Source of the DNA: an uncultured Clostridia bacterium
Lineage (GTDB): Bacteria; Bacillota; Clostridia; Oscillospirales; Ruminococcaceae
Length of the DNA stretch: 5,558 nucleotides
Assembly: GCA_947630315.1 (NCBI GenBank)
Contig: CANRHA010000121.1
Coordinates: 1-5,558 of the forward strand
Direction: 5' to 3'
Shown one piece after another: positions 1 through 4,156 of the stretch; position 1 is the stretch's first letter, and each line of letters begins with the position of its first letter. Position numbers and translations under genes: made by a program. The notes below the pieces were generated by a model. The model ran no database searches and was not told the DNA's origin. It saw only the letters and a list, made by a program, of their open reading frames with translations.

Positions 1-19
1 ACTATAAAAAGGTATTCGC

Positions 20-39
20 AAATTTCCTTGCGGAAATTT
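20..39. other. AT-rich hairpin, possible weak terminator of a gene outside the window
   Basis: AAATTTCC (20-27) pairs perfectly with GGAAATTT (32-39) around a TTGC loop. On the plus strand the stem ends in a short T run (37-40), so it could be a weak terminator of something upstream of base 1. The T run lies mostly inside the stem and the stem is AT-rich, so this is a structural observation more than a functional call. Confidence 0.35.
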
Positions 40-40
40 T

Positions 41-142
41 CTCATGCTATTTGAATCACCCCACCCCCTGGCCCCTCCCCTCGAGGGGAGGGGATACTGC
101 TATGCCCGGGCTTTCTGCAAAAAGCTGGGCGGGGGAGGGGTG
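41..142. repeat. Palindromic interspersed element, copy A
   Basis: First of two copies of a ~100-bp element. It opens with CTCATGCTATTTGAATCACC and has three nested structures. The outer arms 57-68 and 131-142 pair at 11 of 12 positions. Inside is a perfect 22-bp palindrome at 72-93 centred on CTCGAG. A second hairpin spans 104-130 (GCCC..GCTTT against AAAGC..GGGC, six-base loop). Together they would make a closing stem with two branches, a three-way junction. No reading frame of note is present. It resembles non-coding REP- or MITE-like repeats in general form; I cannot assign it to a named family. Confidence 0.8.
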
Positions 143-146
143 AACC

Positions 147-197
147 GGCGCGGGCGGCCACCGCAGATATATCAGTAATTAGATTGCCGCCCGCGCC
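147..197. repeat. 12-bp perfect inverted repeat with 27-nt AT-rich loop
   Basis: GGCGCGGGCGGC (147-158) is the exact reverse complement of GCCGCCCGCGCC (186-197). The 27-base spacer is much more AT-rich and contains ATATAT. The stem is all G-C and starts five bases after palindromic copy A, so it may be part of a larger composite element. There is no T tract on either side, so it does not look like a standard intrinsic terminator. Confidence 0.75.
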
Positions 198-253
198 TAC
201 CTTGTAAAAAGGTATTCGCTTACCCTCGTATTATCTTTTACTCTCAGCACCCA

Positions 254-288
254 CATCAACTAACTACTAACAACTACTCTCTAACTAC
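254..288. repeat. Degenerate heptamer array, TAACTAC type (five units)
   Basis: Read in sevens from 254 the sequence is CATCAAC, TAACTAC, TAACAAC, TACTCTC, TAACTAC, followed by TA. Units share a C at position 7 and mostly TAAC at the start. The period is the same (7) as the TCTGATT arrays elsewhere in the window, but the sequence is different. It ends six bases before palindromic copy B. No coding potential. Confidence 0.6.
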
Positions 289-294
289 TATGCG

Positions 295-394
295 CTCATA
301 CTATTTGAATCACCCTACCCCCGGCCCCTCCCCTCGAGGGGAGGGGGTTCTGCTATGCCCGGTCTTTCAGCGCAAGTCGGGAGGGGGAGGGGCG
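295..394. repeat. Palindromic interspersed element, copy B
   Basis: Second copy of the element at 41-142, in the same orientation and about 85% identical over the structured part. The 22-bp palindrome (325-346) is unchanged. The outer arms 311-322 and 383-394 still pair with two mismatches and one G-T wobble. The inner hairpin is rebuilt as CCCG (358-361) with CGGG (378-381) plus CTT (364-366) with AAG (374-376), although several bases differ on both sides. A short open frame across it (290-481, 63 codons) is repeat-derived and is not called as a gene. Confidence 0.8.
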
Positions 395-402
395 CTATTA
401 GA

Positions 403-430
403 AGTCAGAAATCAGATATCAGAAGACAGA
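403..430 (-). repeat. TCTGATT heptamer array (a), four units, minus orientation
   Basis: On the plus strand the units are AGTCAGA, AATCAGA, TATCAGA and AGACAGA, i.e. the reverse complement of the TCTGATT family seen at 558-585 and 3777-3839. The array starts nine bases after palindromic copy B. Bases 400-416 are an exact 17-bp inverted match to 565-581. Confidence 0.8.
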
Positions 431-557
431 AAAGCTTTTTCAAAGTTTGATAAAAATGAATTGCATCCGGGTAACCTGTAACTCTCTGCCCCCTATGCCG
501 CGCCCCTTTGCCTTTGTCGCAAGATCCTGCTCTCCGCCGACCTCGCTCCTACCTTCA
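431..557. other. Repeat-flanked spacer with no recognisable gene
   Basis: This stretch lies between two oppositely oriented heptamer arrays. It has an AAAGCTTT palindrome at its left edge and a pyrimidine-rich right half. I see no start codon with a ribosome site leading to a plausible protein, no tRNA-like fold and no clear promoter. Confidence 0.5.
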
Positions 558-589
558 TCTGTTTTCTGATTTCTGACTTCTGACCTCTG
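558..589 (+). repeat. TCTGATT heptamer array (b), four units plus a partial
   Basis: Units are TCTGTTT, TCTGATT, TCTGACT, TCTGACC, then TCTGG. Orientation is opposite to array (a) and the same as array (c). It sits directly beside the GC-rich hairpin chain behind lacZ, so a long lacZ transcript would run through it. Its first sixteen bases after TC (560-575) match 3772-3787 exactly. Confidence 0.8.
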
Positions 590-603
590 GCAGGCCGAAG
601 CCC

Positions 604-678
604 CGGCGGCCCTCCGGGCCGCCGCAGCGCGCCTGCGGCGCGCTGGCCCCGCGCTACGCGCGGGGCGGGCTTCGCCCG
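604..678. repeat. Chain of four GC-rich hairpins with three-base loops, 3' of lacZ
   Basis: Four perfect hairpins are packed almost end to end: 604-624 (9-bp stem, loop TCC), 625-645 (9-bp stem, loop TGC), 647-665 (8-bp stem, loop TAC) and 666-678 (5-bp stem, loop TTC). On the minus strand a small C(UUCG)G hairpin follows at 602-593. The chain begins about 20 nt after the lacZ stop, so it would form the 3' untranslated region of the lacZ mRNA and could slow exonucleases or polymerase. No T run follows any stem, so it is not a textbook intrinsic terminator. Confidence 0.75.
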
Positions 679-698
679 GGCCGTCGGCTGCGCTGCCT

Positions 699-3695
699 CT
701 ACTCCGCCCTGAACGTCAGGTCCAGCCTCAGCTCGGGCAGGGGTATCCTGTACTTTTCCGCAAGCTCCGGCCCGCAGGAATTAGACCCCACGCCCTGCAT
801 CTGCGCGTCGACGCAGATAACGTTCGACCCGCACTTCTCCAGCTCATACGCATGGCTCTTGAAGGCCAGCTCCTCCTCGGCGTACTCCATCGCCGAAAAG
901 CTCAGATCGCCGGCCGCCTCGAATTTTACCAATCTCTTTCCGCCGCTGATCTTAAGATACTTGCAGCCCCAGTGAGATGAGTTTTCCTGAGGGCGAATGT
1001 AGTTCTCGAACATTTCCGGGATACGCCCCTCAAACCTGCCGATATAGGACGCCCGGTGCTTGTCGCAGTAGCTTTCAAAGGGGCCGTAGCCGTAATACTC
1101 GGCCTGCTCAAACATCTTCGGAACAAAAAGCCTTATGCCGAACCTCGGCAGGATTTTTACCTTTTCGTCCGCCGTAAGCTCCGCTTTGATGTTCACGCTC
1201 CCGTCGGGCGATACCGTATACTTAACGGCGCCGCGGGCAAAGGGTCTGAGAATGCTCCAGCCGAAGGACACATCTGCGGCGATGACTGCGCGGCCGCCCT
1301 CTTTTTTAATTGATGTCGAGTAAACTTTTGTGATGTAGTCGTGAAGATGAAGCCTCAGCCAGTCGCCGCGCTGAGTGTCGTTATCTGTAGGCGCGCGGAA
1401 GAAGTTGAACCTCACCGGCCTGTCGATAATGCTTTCGCCGTCTTTTATTATTGAAGATATCTCCGCATGTCGGCGGTCGAAGGTAAATTCGGTTCCGGCG
1501 GCGGCTATTTTTATTTCAATCGGCGTTTCGGATATTACTCTTGCCTCTCCGGGAATGTCCTCGGGCAGGGTCCTGAGGTTCTCCTCGTGGATCATAAGCT
1601 GATCAAAGGCGACGGTAAAGCCCTTTTCCGCCCACGGGGTATCATTTTTCTGTTTGAAGATAAACCTTATATACCTGCTGAAGGGCCTGTCGCGGGTCTC
1701 GGGTATGCTTATCTTCTGAGAGCCCCCGGCGGGCAGATCAAGCTCTACCTCGCCGGTCCTGATCGCTTCGCCAGACTCGGTGATCTCATAGTAACAGGTC
1801 AGTATATCCTCGGCGGCGGTAAAGTTCAGCATATTCTTAAAGAGGTATTCCCCCGCGCCGAGGCTTTCGACCCTGACCGGGCGGTACACCTGTTTTACCT
1901 CCTCGAGGCCGGTGTGGGGCCGCCTGTCGGGATAGTTCAATCCGTCGCAGCAGAAATTGCCGTCGTTGTGGCGTTCGCCCCAATCCCCGCCGTAGCCGTA
2001 TTTCGGAGAACCGTCGGCGTTTACGCCGACCGCTACGCTGTGGTCGCACCACTCCCAGACAAACGCGCCCGAGACTTTTTCATTTTTATATATCGCCTGC
2101 CAGTAGTCCTCAAGGTCGCCCGGGCCGTTGCCCATCGCGTGGCAGTATTCGCAGAGCACCAGCGGCCTGCCCATCGCCTCCGATTCGCTCTCGGGGTAGT
2201 TTTCAACGTAATCCACCGCCGGGTACATCTTTGAAACTACGTCAAGCTCATGGAAATCCCCGTCGTCAAGCCGATGGGTGCTCTCGTAGTGGACTATCCT
2301 CGTCGGGTCGAGCGATTTTATAAACTCCGCCGAACGCCTCATCGCGTCGGAGTACCCCGCCTCGTTGCCCATCGACCAGAATATTACGCAGGGGCGGTTT
2401 ATGTCGCGCGAGACCAAAAGCGTATGCCTGTCTCGTATCGCCGCCTCAAATTCCGGCATTCTCACCGTTAGCGCTATTCCCCCGTAGCCGCCCGGCTTGC
2501 TCCAGTTAAAGTCCTGATAAACGTCTATGCTGCCGTGGGCCTCAAGGTCCGCCTCATCTATAACGTAGAACCCTAACTCGTCGCAGAGTTTATAGAAGAT
2601 CGGCGCGTTGGGGTAGTGAGAGGTTCGTATCGCGTTGATGTTGTACCGCTTCATCTGCAAAAGATCGGCCCTGAGCTTTTCGACCGTCGCGGCATAGCCG
2701 GTGTCGGGATAGCTGTCGTGGCGGTTTACTCCGCGGAACTTTACCGCCCGGCCGTTTACCTTTATAACTCCGCCCTCTGCGGATATATCCCTGAAGCCGA
2801 CCTTTTCGCCTATTTCCTCCCCCGCCGCCGATATCTTTACCCGATACAGAACCGGGGTCTCGGCGCTCCAAAGCTTAACGCCGGCTATTTCGGTCTCATA
2901 AGGCTTGTTTTCCGCGGCCCTGCCCGATGAAATTACTTCCCCTTCGGGCGAATAAACCGCAACCTCGGCCTCGGCGCCTTTTACCGAAACCTCTAACCTT
3001 CCGGCGGCGGAGGCCGTTATGCGGTAATCCGCAAGCCTGTGCTCCGGCCTCGAAAGCATATAAACGTCGCGGAATATCCCCGAAAGGCGTATCTTATCCT
3101 GATCTTCAAGGTATGTGCCGTCGCACCACTTTAACACCGCTACGGTTATTTCGTTTTCGCCCTCCTTAAGAAGCCCGGTGACGTCAAACTCGGAGGTGGA
3201 ATGCGAGACCTGAGAGTACCCGGCGTAAACGCCGTTTATATACAGGTAAATGCAGCTGTCCGCGCCCTCGAAGCATAAAATCCTTCTGAGGCCGTCGGGG
3301 CTGTAGGCATAGCTCCGCTTATATACGCCTACCGGGTCGTCGTCCGGAACATAGGGCGGGTCGTAGGGTATTGGGTACTGAACGTTCGTGTACTGCGGAA
3401 CGTCATACCCGTGAAGCTGCCAGACCGACGGCACCGGGATAGTTCCCTCGCTCTTTTTGCCGCAGAAATCGTCTTCAAGGTCTATTACGCTCGCGCAGTA
3501 GGTGAATCCCCAATCGCCGTTCAAAAGTTCGAAGCGGGGCGAAAGGGTCCGGTCCGAAAAGGGATCGGCCCCCTCGGGGAAGGGTATAAAGTATGCGTGA
3601 GGCGCTAAGGTTCCCTCGTGGAGCCTCGCCGGGTCTTCATGGCAGACCATAAAGCTTTTTGGGCTGCCCTTTGCCGAAACGGTTGACATATCCAT
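699..3695 (-). CDS. lacZ: Beta-galactosidase LacZ, glycoside hydrolase family 2
   Basis: Cytoplasmic enzyme that hydrolyses lactose and other beta-D-galactosides with retention of configuration. The 998 residues are close to the 1023 of E. coli LacZ and keep its order: jelly-roll sugar-binding domain (about 50-215, with LEDQDKIRLSGIFRDV), Ig-like domain (220-315), TIM barrel (315-605), second Ig-like domain, and the beta-gal small domain (about 730-995, with FFRAPTDND and YGYGPFESY). The acid/base is E445 in SMGNEAGY and the nucleophile E516 in LCEYCHAMGN, matching E. coli E461 and E537. E385, H387 and E445 match its magnesium ligands, and M490-Y491 its Met502-Tyr503. No signal peptide is seen. 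The start at 3695 follows an AAAGGAAAGGAAG ribosome site and a promoter; a longer frame to 3881 would run through both and through a repeat array. A second ATG two codons in is possible. No permease or regulator gene is adjacent, so the natural substrate is open. Confidence 0.97.
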   Translation of the reverse strand: MDMSTVSAKGSPKSFMVCHEDPARLHEGTLAPHAYFIPFPEGADPFSDRTLSPRFELLNGDWGFTYCASVIDLEDDFCGKKSEGTIPVPSVWQLHGYDVPQYTNVQYPIPYDPPYVPDDDPVGVYKRSYAYSPDGLRRILCFEGADSCIYLYINGVYAGYSQVSHSTSEFDVTGLLKEGENEITVAVLKWCDGTYLEDQDKIRLSGIFRDVYMLSRPEHRLADYRITASAAGRLEVSVKGAEAEVAVYSPEGEVISSGRAAENKPYETEIAGVKLWSAETPVLYRVKISAAGEEIGEKVGFRDISAEGGVIKVNGRAVKFRGVNRHDSYPDTGYAATVEKLRADLLQMKRYNINAIRTSHYPNAPIFYKLCDELGFYVIDEADLEAHGSIDVYQDFNWSKPGGYGGIALTVRMPEFEAAIRDRHTLLVSRDINRPCVIFWSMGNEAGYSDAMRRSAEFIKSLDPTRIVHYESTHRLDDGDFHELDVVSKMYPAVDYVENYPESESEAMGRPLVLCEYCHAMGNGPGDLEDYWQAIYKNEKVSGAFVWEWCDHSVAVGVNADGSPKYGYGGDWGERHNDGNFCCDGLNYPDRRPHTGLEEVKQVYRPVRVESLGAGEYLFKNMLNFTAAEDILTCYYEITESGEAIRTGEVELDLPAGGSQKISIPETRDRPFSRYIRFIFKQKNDTPWAEKGFTVAFDQLMIHEENLRTLPEDIPGEARVISETPIEIKIAAAGTEFTFDRRHAEISSIIKDGESIIDRPVRFNFFRAPTDNDTQRGDWLRLHLHDYITKVYSTSIKKEGGRAVIAADVSFGWSILRPFARGAVKYTVSPDGSVNIKAELTADEKVKILPRFGIRLFVPKMFEQAEYYGYGPFESYCDKHRASYIGRFEGRIPEMFENYIRPQENSSHWGCKYLKISGGKRLVKFEAAGDLSFSAMEYAEEELAFKSHAYELEKCGSNVICVDAQMQGVGSNSCGPELAEKYRIPLPELRLDLTFRAE

Positions 3696-3703
3696 TCTTG
3701 CAT

Positions 3704-3716
3704 CTTCCTTTCCTTT
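3704..3716 (-). promoter_or_regulatory. lacZ ribosome binding site that decides the start
   Basis: On the minus strand AAAGGAAAGGAAG ends eight bases before the ATG at 3695. This purine-rich block is the only good Shine-Dalgarno candidate near any in-frame ATG of the long frame; the ATG at 3881 has none. An out-of-frame ATG lies between the block and the start. Confidence 0.75.
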
Positions 3717-3719
3717 GCT

Positions 3720-3760
3720 GGTTGAAATAATTGTACCATACTTTTCCGCCGATATCAACC
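3720..3760. promoter_or_regulatory. Inverted half-sites flanking the lacZ core promoter, possible operator
   Basis: GGTTGAAAT (3720-3728) and, on the other strand, GGTTGATAT (3760-3752) match at eight of nine bases. One arm covers the expected transcript start and the other the -35 element, with centres about 32 bp (three helical turns) apart. That placement suits a repressor contacting both arms, but the motif is short and no regulator is visible; part of the similarity could be chance. Confidence 0.35.
3730..3758 (-). promoter_or_regulatory. lacZ sigma-70-type promoter
   Basis: On the minus strand, -35 TTGATA (3758-3753) and -10 TACAAT (3735-3730) are separated by exactly 17 bases, and TGG precedes the -10 as an extended -10 element. 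The expected transcript start is near 3723, giving a leader of roughly 28 nt. Because the promoter lies inside the longer open frame, it argues directly for translation starting at 3695. Confidence 0.75.
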
Positions 3761-3776
3761 TAAAAGCAATTTGTTT

Positions 3777-3839
3777 TCTGATTTCTGTCTTCTGATTTCC
3801 GTCTTCTGATTTCTGATTTCTGTCTTCTGTTTTCTGATT
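3777..3839 (+). repeat. TCTGATT heptamer array (c), nine perfect-period units
   Basis: Sixty-three bases divide into nine 7-mers without a gap: TCTGATT (five times), TCTGTCT (twice), TCCGTCT and TCTGTTT. Bases 3772-3776 look like a partial tenth unit. Read on the minus strand the consensus AATCAGA has no stop in any frame and yields a heptapeptide repeat (NQKTEDR, NQKSEDG, NQKTEIR), which is why an open frame extends upstream of lacZ. The array lies between the two divergent promoters, about 20 bp from the lacZ -35 and 5 bp from the opposite -35. Confidence 0.9.
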
Positions 3840-3844
3840 GGCGC

Positions 3845-3873
3845 TTGCAAATTCCGCAGGAATGTGGTATATT
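3845..3873 (+). promoter_or_regulatory. Sigma-70-type promoter for the small membrane protein and proS
   Basis: TTGCAA (3845-3850) and TATATT (3868-3873) are 17 bases apart, and TGG at 3865-3867 gives an extended -10. The expected start is near 3880, leaving a leader of about 26 nt before the ATG at 3906. The promoter faces away from the lacZ promoter. Confidence 0.75.
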
Positions 3874-3905
3874 ATCTCCATACCTAACGAAAGGGGCTGA
3901 AAACA

Positions 3906-4121
3906 ATGACTCTGCCTGCCGCTGTGGGCTTTTTTCTCCGGCTCGGACTTATCTTCGCCGGGGTGTATGTAATTTTAATACTGACCCCTAAGCTCGCCGC
4001 GTTTATCGATAAACGCCGAAAAAATCAGCAGCCCCCCGCTCCTCGACCCGAAAGGGTGGAAGATGATGAAATTTCGGAAGACACCGCCGGTCAGGGCGAA
4101 AATAACGATGACAAAGAGTAA
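3906..4121 (+). CDS. Small single-pass membrane protein of unknown function, upstream of proS
   Basis: I do not recognise this 71-residue protein. It has one hydrophobic segment (about residues 7-27, including LGLIFAGVYVILILT), then a basic stretch (KRRK, 36-39), a proline-rich linker (QQPPAPRP) and a strongly acidic tail rich in Asp and Glu. By the positive-inside rule the basic stretch and tail should be cytoplasmic. AAGGGG (3891-3896) is a good ribosome site nine bases before the ATG, and an extended -10 promoter lies just upstream, so a real gene is likely. It ends 35 nt before proS and is probably co-transcribed with it. Nothing in the sequence ties it to tRNA charging. Confidence 0.8.
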   Translation: MTLPAAVGFFLRLGLIFAGVYVILILTPKLAAFIDKRRKNQQPPAPRPERVEDDEISEDTAGQGENNDDKE

Positions 4122-4141
4122 TAATATCACAAAAAATTTAT

Positions 4142-4146
4142 AGGAG
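4142..4146 (+). promoter_or_regulatory. proS ribosome binding site
   Basis: AGGAG ends ten bases before the ATG at 4157 within an otherwise AT-rich 35-nt gap. It supports that start. No separate promoter or terminator is evident in the gap. Confidence 0.8.
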
Positions 4147-4156
4147 TATAAAAATT

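Larger units (their letters stand above)
5..219. repeat. 15-bp direct repeat pair (5-19 and 205-219) bracketing a 185-bp segment
   Basis: The 15 bases TAAAAAGGTATTCGC occur at 5-19 and again at 205-219, exactly 200 bases apart in the same orientation, with different bases on both sides. The second copy forms the right arm of a small hairpin (TACCTT at 198-203, AAGGTA at 209-214); the first copy lacks that left arm. The bracketed segment contains an AT-rich hairpin, one palindromic element and a 12-bp inverted repeat. The pair could mark the ends of an inserted segment or be two members of a dispersed repeat family; the sequence alone does not decide. Confidence 0.7.

Noticed and set aside
290..481. 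63-codon open frame on the plus strand
   Set aside because: Its sequence is a translation of palindromic copy B plus heptamer array (a), giving a low-complexity HPTPGPSPRGEG-type peptide. No ribosome site precedes it.
254..589. Possible CRISPR array
   Set aside because: The repeats are 7-bp tandem units without unique spacers, and the larger repeat occurs only twice with unequal flanks. No cas gene is present.
604..678. Standard Rho-independent terminator for lacZ
   Set aside because: Stems are strong but no T-rich run follows on the lacZ strand, so it is listed as a hairpin chain with unproven terminator activity.
1..698. tRNA or other known RNA gene in the gene-free region
   Set aside because: No cloverleaf with T-loop and anticodon features or other familiar RNA was recognised; the foldable sequence is accounted for by palindromic repeats.
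1467..2234. 255-codon open frame on the plus strand
   Set aside because: It lies wholly antisense to the catalytic part of lacZ, whose family motifs are intact. It shows no recognisable domain or ribosome site and is explained by the GC-biased codon use of lacZ.
4122..4156. Separate promoter, leader or T-box element for proS
   Set aside because: The gap is only 35 nt, too short for a T-box leader, and shows just a ribosome site; the leader upstream of 3906 is likewise too short.
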